Positions 28,734-37,601 are shown, counted from the stretch's first letter. The stretch: DNA of 64,000 bases from Streptomyces sp. NBC_00659 (GCF_036226925.1 NZ_CP109031.1:7254001-7318000); one strand, 5' to 3'. Notes: generated by a model not told the origin, from the letters alone. Numbers and translations: made by a program.

Positions 28734-30146
28734 TCAGTCGGAGGCCAGGGTCCAGCCGTTGTCCGTGTACCAGTACTGCGGCAGGCCCTTGATGCCGCTG
28801 GTGCGGAACGGGACACCTCCGTCGTCGATCCGGACCGTACTGGTGCGCCCCTGCGAGGACCAGTCGAGCTCCAGGTACCAGCGGCAGTCGCAGGCCTCGG
28901 TCTGGGCGTCGACCATCAGCACCTGGGGGTCCTTCACGGACACCCGGAAGGGCATGCTCAGAGTCCGGGAATCCGCTCCTTCGCCATCGCCCGGGACCGG
29001 GCGGGCGATGGGCCGGTCCTTGTCCAGATCGACGTCGAACGAGCCGGGACCCATGAGGCCGCCGCAACCCCCGCCCGTGAAGTAGGACGGGCTCTTCAGC
29101 GGGGCCGAGCGTCCGACGACCCGGACCCGCAGCGCCTCCAGGACGACGGCCGCGTCCGACCGCCCCTGCACGGTGATGTCCACGAGCGTCTGGCCGCCGT
29201 GCACCCCGTTCTGTGTCTGCGCCCACGGGGAGGCGTCCTGCGGGTCCGGCGGAGGCGGCACCTGGTCGGGTGTCTTGTCGATGACGTAGTTGTGACCACA
29301 GCCGACCGCCCAGCGATGGGAATTCACGGTCCAGGTGAGGGGAGGGACGGCGGAGACGGCCTTGGGGGAGGGGCTCGTGGACGGGCTCGGCGAGGTGTCG
29401 CCGCTGCCGGACGGGCTAGGGGAGGGGGAGCCGGACGGCCGGCTGTGCGTCTTCGAGGGGGATGCGGACGGTGTCGCGGACCCGTGCCGCGCGCCGCCTG
29501 CCGCCTTCGCGGTCGGTGCGCCGGACACCCGGTCGCCGGCGTCCGTCGCGGCGTGCCCGGAGGGCAGGGCGGACAGGCTGCCCAGGGTGGCGAACAGCGC
29601 CGTCACCACCGCCGCCGCGACCGCCACGCGGCGCCTGTACCAGGGCCTTCGCGGCGCTCCGGCGGGCTCGGGTCCCGTCTCCGTGGCCGTCCGGGTGGTC
29701 TCGGTGGTGACCGGCGAGGAGCCGGGCGACACCGGTTCCGGCTCGGGAAGCGACGGATGCACGGACGGGGACATCGCAGCCGACGGGCTCGACGACGCCG
29801 ACGGGCTCGATGAAGCCGACGGGCTTGACGACGCCGCCTCCGCGGCGGACGGAGCGGGTGGGGCGGACTCGGCCCCCGGAGTCGTCCGGGACCGTTGCCG
29901 GGCCGCCACCGCGAGAACCCACAGTCGGTGGAGTTCGACCCGCTGGGCCGGAGCCGCCCCGCACAGCGCGGCGAACCGCTCCATGGGTGCGAACCCCTGC
30001 GGCACCGCTTCTCCCGCGCAATACCGGTGCAGTGTCGAGGCGTTCATGTTCAGGTGACGGGCCAGCGCGGCGTAACTGCGGTCGGAACGGGCCTTCAACT
30101 GCCGCAGCATCGCCGCGAATTCCTCGACATCGTCCCGGGATGACAC
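28734..30146 (-). CDS. Membrane-anchored helix-turn-helix protein with exported C-terminal domain
   Basis: 470 residues. Residues about 5-75 are an XRE-like DNA-binding domain (FAAMLRQLKARSDRSYAALARHLNMNASTLHRY). A Ser/Pro-rich linker with repeated SSSPSAS is followed by one membrane span (VAVAAAVVTALFATLGSLSAL), another Ser/Pro-rich linker and an extracellular domain of about 190 residues starting LTWTVNSHRWAVGCGHNYVID with cysteine pairs GGGCGG and ACDCRWY. It could transmit an outside signal to transcription. GTG 30146 has GGAGG upstream; the extra 16 codons to 30194 are the dispersed repeat. Confidence 0.82.
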   Translation of the reverse strand: MSSRDDVEEFAAMLRQLKARSDRSYAALARHLNMNASTLHRYCAGEAVPQGFAPMERFAALCGAAPAQRVELHRLWVLAVAARQRSRTTPGAESAPPAPSAAEAASSSPSASSSPSASSSPSAAMSPSVHPSLPEPEPVSPGSSPVTTETTRTATETGPEPAGAPRRPWYRRRVAVAAAVVTALFATLGSLSALPSGHAATDAGDRVSGAPTAKAAGGARHGSATPSASPSKTHSRPSGSPSPSPSGSGDTSPSPSTSPSPKAVSAVPPLTWTVNSHRWAVGCGHNYVIDKTPDQVPPPPDPQDASPWAQTQNGVHGGQTLVDITVQGRSDAAVVLEALRVRVVGRSAPLKSPSYFTGGGCGGLMGPGSFDVDLDKDRPIARPVPGDGEGADSRTLSMPFRVSVKDPQVLMVDAQTEACDCRWYLELDWSSQGRTSTVRIDDGGVPFRTSGIKGLPQYWYTDNGWTLASD

Positions 30147-30165
30147 CGTTTCCTCCGCTTCTCGA

Positions 30166-30186
30166 CCCAGGACGGCATCCCAGGCA
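30166..30186. repeat. Dispersed repeat, copy 3
   Basis: CCCAGGACGGCATCCCAGGC matches copies at 18922 and 21062. Here it lies about 20 bases upstream of the GTG of the membrane HTH gene, in the 5' leader of a leftward transcript. Confidence 0.7.
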
Positions 30187-30279
30187 CTCCCCATGATGAG
30201 AGGTCAGAAGGCCTGGGATGGTTCCCACTTCAAGGGAGCGTCCCTACCCGTCCCTGTGCCGTGGCACCAGCGGGTGGGT

Positions 30280-33200
30280 TCAGCGGGCGGGCCGCAGCCG
30301 CAGGGTGAGGATCTGGAACGGCCGCAGTTCGATCTCCGGCGGGGCCTCGCCCAGCGGGCGTTCCAGCAGGTCGGTCACCTCGGCCCGGGAGACCGGGAAA
30401 CCGGCGGTCACCTTCGCACGGGCCCGCCCGCCCCGTGATTCGTACAGACGCACCAGGACGTCGCCGCTGCGGTCCTCCGCGAGCTTGACCGACTCGACGG
30501 TGACGGCCGGGTCGGCGACGCTGACCAGCGGTTCGGGCGCCGGCGCCGCGGCCCGGCGCAGGGGCAGATTGAGCGCGAGTCCTTCCGCCACGGCGTCCCC
30601 GACGTCGGCCCCCGGCAGCAGCGCGTACGTGAACCGGTGCGTGCCGAGATCGGTCAAAGGGTCCGGGCTGTGCGGGGCGCGCAGCAGGGTCAGCCGTACG
30701 GTGGTGCCGAGGCCTTCGGCATGCGGGGTACGGGTCACGTCGTGGCCGTACGTCGAGTCGTTGAGCACCGCGACGCCGTACGACTCCTCCGCGACCCGCA
30801 GCCAGCGATGGGCGCAGATCTCGAAACGGGCCGCGTCCCAGCCGGTGTTGGCGTGGGTGGGACGGTGGACGTGCCCGAACTGGATCTCGGCGGCGGACCG
30901 TTCGGCCTGGACGTCGAGCGGGAAAGCGGCCTTGAGAACCTTCTCCGACTCCTGCCACTCGACGTCGGTCACGATGTCCAGCCGGCGGCTCGCGGCCGTC
31001 AGCCGGATCTCCTGGGTGATCCGGGAGGAGCCGAAGACCCGGGTGACGCGCACGGCCGCCCGCAGCGGCCCGCTCTCCACCAGCTCCACCGACTCGGCGG
31101 AGGTCAGGTCCGTGTGGGTGCGCCGGTAGTGCCGGTCGATGTCCCAGGCGTCCCAGGCGTTGGGATGGTCGGGGTGGAGCTGGAGCAGATTGCCGGGACC
31201 GCACAGCACTTCCCGGCCGTGCGCGAGGTCCCGTACGGAGGTCAGCAGCCCGTCGGCGTCGATCCGTACCCGCAGCCGGTCGTTCTCCAGCACGATCACG
31301 CCGTCGTCGTGTTCGGCCCGGACGCCGGGTCCCGGCCCCATGGACACGGCGGCGCCGCCCAGCCCCGGCACCGTGACCAGCGCGTCCCCGACCACCTCGG
31401 TCCGCTCGTAGGGCGAGGCGTTCAGTACCGCCGGCGCCCCGGACCCCAGCGCCCGTACCGCCTCCGCGGTGATCTCCTCCAGCTCCGCGAGCACCCGCGC
31501 GTACGTCTCGCGTGCCTCCCGGTGCACCCAGGCGATCGAGGAGCCGGGCAGGATGTCGTGGAACTGGTGCAGCAGCACGGTCTTCCAGAGCCGGTCCAGG
31601 GCGTCGTACGGGTAGGTGTACGACGGATCGCGCACGGCGGCCGTCGTGCACCACAACTCGGCCTCACGCAGGGCGTGTTCGGAGCGGCGGTTGCCCTGCT
31701 TGGTCTTGGCCTGCGTGGTGTAGGTGGCCCGGTGCAGTTCCAGGTACAGCTCGCCCGACCACACCGGCGCGTGGGCCCCGTACTCTTCCTCGGCGGCGGC
31801 GAAGAACGCCTCCGGTTTCTCGATCCGGACCGTGGGCGAGCCCTCCAGGGACCGCAACCGGCGTGCCTTCTCCAGCATTTCGCGGGTCGGGCCGCCCCCG
31901 CCGTCGCCCCAGCCGAACGGGACGAGTGAGCGGGTCGCCAGGCCCTTCTCCGCGAAGTTGCGTTCCGCGTGGGCGAGTTCGCTGCCGTGGAACTGCGAGT
32001 TGTAGGTGTCCACGGGCGGGAAGTGGGTGAAGACCCGGGTGCCGTCGATGCCCTCCCACCAGAAGGTGTGATGGGGCATCTTGTTGGTCTGGTTCCAGCT
32101 CAGCTTCTGGGTGAGGAACCAGCGGACGCCGGCGAGCTTCGCCAGCTGCGGGAAGGCGGCCGTGTAGCCGAAGGAGTCCGGCAGCCAGATCTCCTCGGTC
32201 TCGACCCCCAGTTCCTCCCGGAAGAACCGCTTGCCGTGCACGATCTGCCGGGCCAGCGCCTCACCGCCGGGCATGTTGGCGTCGGACTCCACCCACATCG
32301 ACCCCACGGGAGCCCAATTACCCTCCCGCACGGCCTTCTTGATGCGCTCCCAGATGTGCGGCTGGTGCTCCTTGACCCAGGCGTACTGCTGTGCCTGGGA
32401 GCAGGAGAAGACCAGTTCCGGGTAGTCGAGGGCCAGCGCGGTGACGTTGGCGAAGGTCCGGGAGGCCTTGCGGACCGTCTCGCGCAGCGGCCACAGCCAC
32501 GCCGAGTCGATGTGCGCGTGTCCGGTCGCCGAGACACGGTGCGCGCTGGCGGACGCGGGCCGCGACAGTACCTCCGTCAGCTCGGCCCGTGCCGCCGCGG
32601 CCGTGCCGGACACGTCGTGCAGATCGAGGGCGTCCAGCATGTTCTCCAGGGCACGCAGGATCTCGTGCCGTCGCGGCCGCTGCGGATCCAACTCGTACAT
32701 CAGCTCCGAGAGGACCTCGGTGTCGAGGACCAGATGCCACACGTCCTCGTCCAGTACGGCGAGGTCGGCAGCCGCGAATCGGTAGATCGGCCCATCCCCG
32801 GCGGTCAGCACGTCTCCCAGAGGGGTGGGCTCGAAACCGTGCAGGACGGCGGGGTTCGCCGCCGCCTCCAGCAGCAGGCGCACCGCCTCGCCTCCCCTCG
32901 CCGGTGCCCCGACCGTCAGGTGGCGGTTGCGCGGGTGGATGCCCTTGAGAGGGACGCCGGCGGTGTCGTACAGCAGCCCCTCCGCCTGGAAGCCGGGCCC
33001 GTCCCCGGTGAACCCGGGGTCGATCACCACCTCCACGAGGCGGCCCGCCCAATCCTCGGGCACCCGGCCCTCGATGCGGAACCAGCTCGTCGACCAGGGC
33101 TTTCCCCAGGCCATGCCGGTCGTGAAGGGCTCGTAGGAGGCCTGGAGCGCCTGCCCGACGGGCACCGGCTCGCCCGGCGCGTGCCACGCGGAGAGCGTGA

Positions 33201-33291
33201 GCGGCACCCGGTCCCCGTACTGCGCGGGGCGCAGGAACTGCCGCAGCGCGCGCTCCAGACGGGCCTCCACCAGCGAACGGTCGTCGTGCAC
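30280..33291 (-). CDS. Alpha-mannosidase, glycoside hydrolase family 38
   Basis: Removes alpha-mannose residues by a retaining mechanism. 1003 residues, normal for bacterial GH38. The N-terminal domain is followed by the catalytic barrel: GHAHIDSAWLWPLRETVRK (metal ligands His/Asp), MWVESDANMPGGEALARQ, the nucleophile region EEIWLPDSFGYTAAFPQL (Asp) and LLHQFHDILPGSSI (His). The C-terminal half is the beta-sandwich region typical of GH38. No signal peptide, so cytoplasmic. GTG 33291 with GAGGAG five bases upstream is preferred over 33333. Confidence 0.92.
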   Translation of the reverse strand: MHDDRSLVEARLERALRQFLRPAQYGDRVPLTLSAWHAPGEPVPVGQALQASYEPFTTGMAWGKPWSTSWFRIEGRVPEDWAGRLVEVVIDPGFTGDGPGFQAEGLLYDTAGVPLKGIHPRNRHLTVGAPARGGEAVRLLLEAAANPAVLHGFEPTPLGDVLTAGDGPIYRFAAADLAVLDEDVWHLVLDTEVLSELMYELDPQRPRRHEILRALENMLDALDLHDVSGTAAAARAELTEVLSRPASASAHRVSATGHAHIDSAWLWPLRETVRKASRTFANVTALALDYPELVFSCSQAQQYAWVKEHQPHIWERIKKAVREGNWAPVGSMWVESDANMPGGEALARQIVHGKRFFREELGVETEEIWLPDSFGYTAAFPQLAKLAGVRWFLTQKLSWNQTNKMPHHTFWWEGIDGTRVFTHFPPVDTYNSQFHGSELAHAERNFAEKGLATRSLVPFGWGDGGGGPTREMLEKARRLRSLEGSPTVRIEKPEAFFAAAEEEYGAHAPVWSGELYLELHRATYTTQAKTKQGNRRSEHALREAELWCTTAAVRDPSYTYPYDALDRLWKTVLLHQFHDILPGSSIAWVHREARETYARVLAELEEITAEAVRALGSGAPAVLNASPYERTEVVGDALVTVPGLGGAAVSMGPGPGVRAEHDDGVIVLENDRLRVRIDADGLLTSVRDLAHGREVLCGPGNLLQLHPDHPNAWDAWDIDRHYRRTHTDLTSAESVELVESGPLRAAVRVTRVFGSSRITQEIRLTAASRRLDIVTDVEWQESEKVLKAAFPLDVQAERSAAEIQFGHVHRPTHANTGWDAARFEICAHRWLRVAEESYGVAVLNDSTYGHDVTRTPHAEGLGTTVRLTLLRAPHSPDPLTDLGTHRFTYALLPGADVGDAVAEGLALNLPLRRAAAPAPEPLVSVADPAVTVESVKLAEDRSGDVLVRLYESRGGRARAKVTAGFPVSRAEVTDLLERPLGEAPPEIELRPFQILTLRLRPAR

Positions 33292-33506
33292 GGCGGCTCC
33301 TCGGTGCTCGGACGGCTCTGTCGACCCCTTCACTTCCCCGCGCGCGGCTCGCGCACCCGCGCCCGTACGGGGGCTGGTCGATGATTCGACATGACTGTCA
33401 CGTTCTCGATGAGGGCATGGATCCCGTGAACGTGTTCGAGCAGAGGGGAACCGACATCGGCACGCAGGCGGGGGTCATGAAGCGGCAGGCACCAGGAGGT
33501 GGTCCC

Positions 33507-33959
33507 ATGACCAAGGGGGCCTACTCCACCGATCCAGTGGAGGAAGCATCCGACGGGGCGATGGACGAACCGGACGGCGCGCAGTTCCGGCGCCGGCTGG
33601 GCAAGGCGGATCTGCGGGCGGTGCCCGAGGCGCGCAAGGCGCTGAGGGAGCACTTACGGCACTGGGGGAGGCCGGGCAGGGCCGAGACGGCTGAGCTCCT
33701 GACCAGTGAGCTCGTCACCAACGCGCTGATCCACACGGACGACGACGCCGTCCTGACCGCGACGATCGGACCGCGCGGACTGCGCGTGGAGGTCCGGGAC
33801 TTCGTGGGACGCAGGCCCCGACTGCGCGTACCGAACGCCGACGACGGTACGCACGGCAGAGGTCTCGTCCTCGTCCAGTCCCTGGCGGACGCGTGGGGCG
33901 TGCGGTCGCACGGGGTGGGCAAGGCGGTGTGGTTCGAACTGAACGGCGACGCGGTGTAG
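33507..33959 (+). CDS. Anti-sigma-factor-type ATP-binding kinase (HATPase) with a TTA codon
   Basis: 150 residues of the RsbW/SpoIIAB-like GHKL fold common in Streptomyces. N box: TAELLTSELVTNALIHT; G1-like: LRVEVRDFVGR; G2-like: DGTHGRGLVLVQSLADAWG. Such proteins bind or phosphorylate anti-anti-sigma factors. The ATG at 33507 follows AGGAGG by seven bases. Codon 50 is TTA (33654-33656), the only in-frame TTA found in the window, so translation should depend on the developmentally regulated bldA tRNA. Two genes' partners are not adjacent. Confidence 0.85.
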   Translation: MTKGAYSTDPVEEASDGAMDEPDGAQFRRRLGKADLRAVPEARKALREHLRHWGRPGRAETAELLTSELVTNALIHTDDDAVLTATIGPRGLRVEVRDFVGRRPRLRVPNADDGTHGRGLVLVQSLADAWGVRSHGVGKAVWFELNGDAV

Positions 33960-33976
33960 GAACACCGCGTCGCCGT
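33943..33976. terminator. Terminator overlapping stop of HATPase gene
   Basis: ACGGCGACGCGGTGT pairs perfectly with ACACCGCGTCGCCGT around loop AGGA; the TAG stop is in the left arm/loop. It lies between convergent genes. Confidence 0.8.
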
Positions 33977-34032
33977 TGTCGTGTCCGGGCCTGTCCGGAG
34001 CACCGGACAGGCTGTCCGGGCCCTCGTCCGGC

Positions 34033-35061
34033 TCAGCCGAACTGCTGTTCAAGGTCCTTGAGCTTGCGTTCCAGGGAGTCGAGCCGGGGCAAACCCATAG
34101 TGTCGTCCTCCGTGGTGAGGTCGACGGTGATCGGCTCAGCGCTCTTGCGGACAGGGGTGAGGGAGGGCCGCGATCGCACGGGCAGCTGCTCCGCGGTGGA
34201 TATGGCGGGCTCCGTGGAGGTCCCGGCGGGTGCCCGCTCCACGGTGGTCTCCAGTTCCCGGGCGGCGCCGCGGCCGGGGAAGCCGCGGCTGAGCGCCTTG
34301 AGGTGCGCTCGCTCGACCCGCTCCTCGTTGCGGCGGCGCAGTCGGGTCTGCTCCTTCTGGCGCCGGTCCTCGCGCACCTCGTCCACGGCCTCGTCCAGGG
34401 ACCGGACGTTCTCCAGGAGCATCAGCGACCACGCGCTGTACGTCTCACGGGGGGCACGCAGCCAGCGGACTATACGGATCTGCGGCAGTGGACGCGGCAC
34501 CAGGCCCTGCTCGCGCAGGGCGGCCCGGCGGGTCTGCTTCAGGGCCCGGTCGAACAGGACGGCGGCCGACAGGGACATGCCCGCGAAGAACTGCGGAGCG
34601 CCGGCGTGGTCCACGCCCCGGGGCGCGTGCACCCAGTTGAACCAGGCCGCGGCACCGGCGAAGGTCCACACGAGTATGCGGGAGCCGAGCGCCGCGTCAC
34701 CGTGGCTGGCCTCGCGCACCGCGAGGACGGAACAGAACATCGCCGCCCCGTCCAGGCCGAACGGGACGAGGTACTCCCAGCCGTCGGAGAGGCCGAGGTT
34801 CTGCTGGCCGAAGCCGACCAGGCCGTGGAAGGAGAGTGCCGCCGCGACGGCGGCACAGCAGAACAGCAGGACATAGGAGGCCGTGCCGTAGACGGCCTCC
34901 TTACGCCTGCGGCGCTCCTCGGTGCGCTCCCACGAGTCGTCGCTGCTCGCGCTGTCCCCGGACCGCTTGCCGCGTGCGAGCACCGCCACCGCCGCCAGCA
35001 GGCCCAGGAGCAGAACGGCGCCTGGAAGCAGCCAGTTCAGCGATATGTCGGTCAGTCTCAT
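34033..35061 (-). CDS. DUF2637 (SpdB-like) membrane protein
   Basis: 342 residues. One N-terminal span (WLLPGAVLLLGLLAAVAVLA), then four more between residues 60 and 165 (ASYVLLFCCAAVAAALSF, YLVPFGLDGAAMFCSVLAV, ILVWTFAGAAAWFNWVHA, FFAGMSLSAAVLFDRAL), the DUF2637 pattern. The C-terminal half is a charged, coiled-coil-like region ending LERKLKDLEQQFG. The family overlaps plasmid-spread proteins (SpdB) of Streptomyces conjugative elements, but no tra, rep or int gene is nearby, so this is probably a chromosomal member. Confidence 0.85.
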   Translation of the reverse strand: MRLTDISLNWLLPGAVLLLGLLAAVAVLARGKRSGDSASSDDSWERTEERRRRKEAVYGTASYVLLFCCAAVAAALSFHGLVGFGQQNLGLSDGWEYLVPFGLDGAAMFCSVLAVREASHGDAALGSRILVWTFAGAAAWFNWVHAPRGVDHAGAPQFFAGMSLSAAVLFDRALKQTRRAALREQGLVPRPLPQIRIVRWLRAPRETYSAWSLMLLENVRSLDEAVDEVREDRRQKEQTRLRRRNEERVERAHLKALSRGFPGRGAARELETTVERAPAGTSTEPAISTAEQLPVRSRPSLTPVRKSAEPITVDLTTEDDTMGLPRLDSLERKLKDLEQQFG

Positions 35062-35436
35062 CGGGGGTCCCTTGCATTGGGATAGGGCGTAACGCCCGCC
35101 ATAGTGGCCCAATCACATCGGCCCTCAGGGGGTTTCGGGGCAAGAGGCCGCCAAGGAAGTGCAAGAAGGTACGCAGGGCGACTTTCTGCTCGAACTGCCG
35201 CTCGAGGGACGGGAGTTGAGTACGAATAAGACTACCCATACGGATGGTTCCGCGGAAAGTTCCCGGGACAAGTGAGGAATGTGTGAAGTACCTGTGATCC
35301 GTGGACGGGCCGCGTCCGCCGCTCGGGTGCTCGGGTGCTCGGGTGCTCGGGTGCTCGGGTGCTCAGGTGGTCCGGGGGTGCCGAGACCGGCTCTGGTCGC
35401 GAGGCGGCGTACGGTCGCGCTCTCACCCCGGTCGTC
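35062..35436. other. Intergenic region with octamer tandem repeat
   Basis: 375 bases without a supported gene. It likely holds the promoter of the DUF2637 gene. A 38-codon GTG frame at 35160 was judged doubtful. The only marked structure is the octamer array at 35321. Confidence 0.45.
35321..35368. repeat. Six tandem copies of GCTCGGGT
   Basis: Five exact copies and one variant (GCTCAGGT) of an eight-base unit. A simple repeat liable to slip; no other role visible. Confidence 0.85.
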
Positions 35437-36348
35437 TCAACTCGCGTCGGCGGTGGTCAGCTTGGCGACGCGGGCCGTGTCGCAGGTGCGCGGACAGGTG
35501 CCGCAGGTGTCCTCGGGGCGCACGGTGTAGAAGAGGCAGCAGCTCACCCGGTCGCGGGTGGGCAGGGACTCCCCGGCGGGACCCGTCAGTTCGCGGAAGG
35601 CCGCCGAGCCGACGTACGGCCGGGTCGAGTCCGGCAGCAGCAGCTCCAGCTCGCGCATCGCGCGCCGCTCCTCGCCGAGCAGGCCGGCGGCGTACCAGAG
35701 GCCCTCGACGATCTCGTCCGTGGCCATGCCCCACAGTGCCCGGCCGCGTCGTCGCATGCGCGGCCCGAATCCGCCGAGAACGGGCTCCAGGTGCTCGGCC
35801 ACCGCGGCGCGCACCTCCGCGCGCAGCGCCTCCTCGTCCGGTACGACCCGGGCGCCCGGCAGAGCGGCGGCCGGATCGTCCGGCAGGCAGGCGAACGTGG
35901 TGATCCGGACGGCCATCCGGCCTTGCTCACGCTGGAATGTGACGTCCTCCACAGGCAGGCGGGGCACCCGGCGCCGGAGGAACCACGGCACGGTGATCAG
36001 CAGGCAGGCCGGCCAGGCGTACCGGTGCAGTCCGAAACCGGCCACCACGTCGGGCCGTGCTGGCGTGCCGTAGTCCCGGAGCACCTGGGCCTCGTCCCAG
36101 GCGAGAAAAGCGTCGAGGTCCGGCCCGCCCTCGGCGAGCCGGGCGGCGACGGCCCAACCCGGGCCCCGCGGGGGCGCTTCACCCGCTCCCAGCTCGGTGA
36201 CGCCCAGGCCGGGGAAGACCTCGCTCAGCCGTGCGTAGGCGTCGGCGAAGGGCGACACGGCGGCGGCCGACGGGCCGAGACCGGCCGGAACGGTCGTGAC
36301 CGCCGGGGCGGCCGTGGCGGTGTCGGCCGACAGCGTGGGAGTGGACAT
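35437..36348 (-). CDS. FhuF-like (2Fe-2S) ferric siderophore reductase
   Basis: Predicted to release iron from imported ferric siderophores. 303 residues. The C-terminus has CCLFYTVRPEDTCGTCPRTCD, the cysteine pattern of the FhuF [2Fe-2S] centre (CC...CxxCxxxC). The middle region (FGLHRYAWPACLLITVPWFLRRRVPRL) fits the family. Upstream is a DtxR/IdeR-type iron box, so expression is probably iron-repressed. The start may be ATG 36348 or GTG 36366 (six codons longer); neither has a strong ribosome site. Confidence 0.86.
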   Translation of the reverse strand: MSTPTLSADTATAAPAVTTVPAGLGPSAAAVSPFADAYARLSEVFPGLGVTELGAGEAPPRGPGWAVAARLAEGGPDLDAFLAWDEAQVLRDYGTPARPDVVAGFGLHRYAWPACLLITVPWFLRRRVPRLPVEDVTFQREQGRMAVRITTFACLPDDPAAALPGARVVPDEEALRAEVRAAVAEHLEPVLGGFGPRMRRRGRALWGMATDEIVEGLWYAAGLLGEERRAMRELELLLPDSTRPYVGSAAFRELTGPAGESLPTRDRVSCCLFYTVRPEDTCGTCPRTCDTARVAKLTTADAS

Positions 36349-36372
36349 GCGAAACCATCGCTTCACGATCGT

Positions 36373-36395
36373 TAGCAGGTAAGCCTTACCTTACC
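36373..36395. promoter_or_regulatory. Iron box (DmdR1/IdeR operator) upstream of FhuF-like gene
   Basis: AGGTAAGCCTTACCT (36377-36391) is palindromic but for the central base and matches the actinobacterial iron-regulator consensus (TTAGGTTAGGCTAACCT type). It lies just upstream of the FhuF-like start, where a bound repressor would block transcription. Confidence 0.7.
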
Positions 36396-36500
36396 CTGTC
36401 GTCCGGGTGTTTGAACTGGGGCCGTGTGCGCCTATCGTGCTTGACGGGCCAGTAACAATCGACGCCTTGACCCCAGTACCGACGACCCGGAGGAGGAACC

Positions 36501-37601
36501 GTGGAGCAGACCGGTCCGCGCGGTGCGCACGGTTCCGCCGGGGCGTGGGTCCCCGACATCCACGGGGGCACCCTCCGGGTCCCGCGGCAGCCGGGACCCG
36601 CGGACGTGGGACGGGTCAGGGGAGTGCCCGCGGGCGTCGTGGGCGACGGTCCCGGTGCCGGGCCGGCCGGCGCCCGCCCCGTGGTCCTGGCCTCGGCCCG
36701 CGGTGAGCACACGCACAGCGAGGCGCCGATCCCGCACCCGCGCACCGAGGACACCCGCGCAGCCGTACGTACGGACGACACCCGCCCCGCCGCGAACCCC
36801 GGGAACGTCAGGCCCGCACCCGCCGACGAGACGCGCCCCGCCGGACGGCCCGAGAACGCCGGGTCCGCGCGGCCCGCGCACATCGAGGAGACCCGTCCGG
36901 CCGCACGTCAGCCGAACGCCCGCCCCGCGCACGCCGAGGAGGCCCGCCCCGCTTTCCGCGCGGAGGCCGCCCGCCCCGTCGTGCAGCGCGCCTCCGTCCG
37001 GGGGCAGATCGTCGACGCCCTGCGTACCGCGCTCGTCGCGGGTGAACTCGCTCCCGGCGAGGTGTACTCGGCGCCCGCGCTCGGCGAGCGCTTCGGGGTG
37101 TCGGCGACGCCCGTCCGGGAGGCGATGCAGCAACTCGCCCTCGAAGGCGCCGTCGAGGTCGTCCCCAACCGGGGCTTCCGCGTCATCGAGCGCGGCACCC
37201 GGGAACTGGCCGAACTCGCCGAGATCCGGGGCCTGATCGAGGTCCCGGTGATGCTTCGGCTCGCGCGAACCGTGCCCGCCGCCCGCTGGGCCGAGCTGCG
37301 CCCGCTCGCCGAGGCCACCGTGCGGGCCGCCTCCTCGGGCTGCCGTGCGACCTACGCGGAGTCCGACCGTTCCTTCCACCGTGCGGTCCTCTCCCTCGCG
37401 GGCAACGCGCAGTTGGTGCGCATCGCCGACGATCTGCACCGCCGTGCCCAGTGGCCGCTCGTCGGCGGTCCCGTCTCCCGGGGCCGCGCCGACCTGGTGG
37501 CCGACGCGGCCGAACACACCGCGCTGCTGGACGCGTTGATCGCCGAGGACCTGGCGGTCGTCCAAGAGCTGGTACGGGAGCACTTCACCGGCGCGCCCTG
37601 A
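36501..37601 (+). CDS. GntR-family (FadR/FCD) regulator with long disordered N-terminus
   Basis: 366 residues. The first 155 are low-complexity with repeated xETRPA/xEARPA units. The winged helix follows (VRGQIVDALRTALVAGELAPGEVYSAPALGERFGVSATPVREAMQQL, first helix about 165), then an FCD ligand-binding domain of about 120 residues (EIRGLIEVPVMLRLA, DRSFHRAVLSLAGNAQL, HTALLDALIAEDLAVVQELV). The effector is probably a carboxylate, as for other FCD proteins. GTG 36501 has AGGAGG four bases upstream. It diverges from the FhuF-like gene. Confidence 0.85.
   Translation: MEQTGPRGAHGSAGAWVPDIHGGTLRVPRQPGPADVGRVRGVPAGVVGDGPGAGPAGARPVVLASARGEHTHSEAPIPHPRTEDTRAAVRTDDTRPAANPGNVRPAPADETRPAGRPENAGSARPAHIEETRPAARQPNARPAHAEEARPAFRAEAARPVVQRASVRGQIVDALRTALVAGELAPGEVYSAPALGERFGVSATPVREAMQQLALEGAVEVVPNRGFRVIERGTRELAELAEIRGLIEVPVMLRLARTVPAARWAELRPLAEATVRAASSGCRATYAESDRSFHRAVLSLAGNAQLVRIADDLHRRAQWPLVGGPVSRGRADLVADAAEHTALLDALIAEDLAVVQELVREHFTGAP

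Noticed and set aside
26860..29226. 788-codon minus-strand frame opposite poxB
   Set aside because: Antisense shadow; poxB is unambiguous on the plus strand and no family is seen in this frame.
34033..35061. DUF2637/SpdB-like gene as a sign of an integrated conjugative plasmid
   Set aside because: No integrase, replication or TraB-like gene within the window, and neighbours are ordinary chromosomal genes.
35160..35276. 38-codon GTG frame upstream of the DUF2637 gene
   Set aside because: Ribosome site too close or too far and no recognised pattern; could be real but not supportable.
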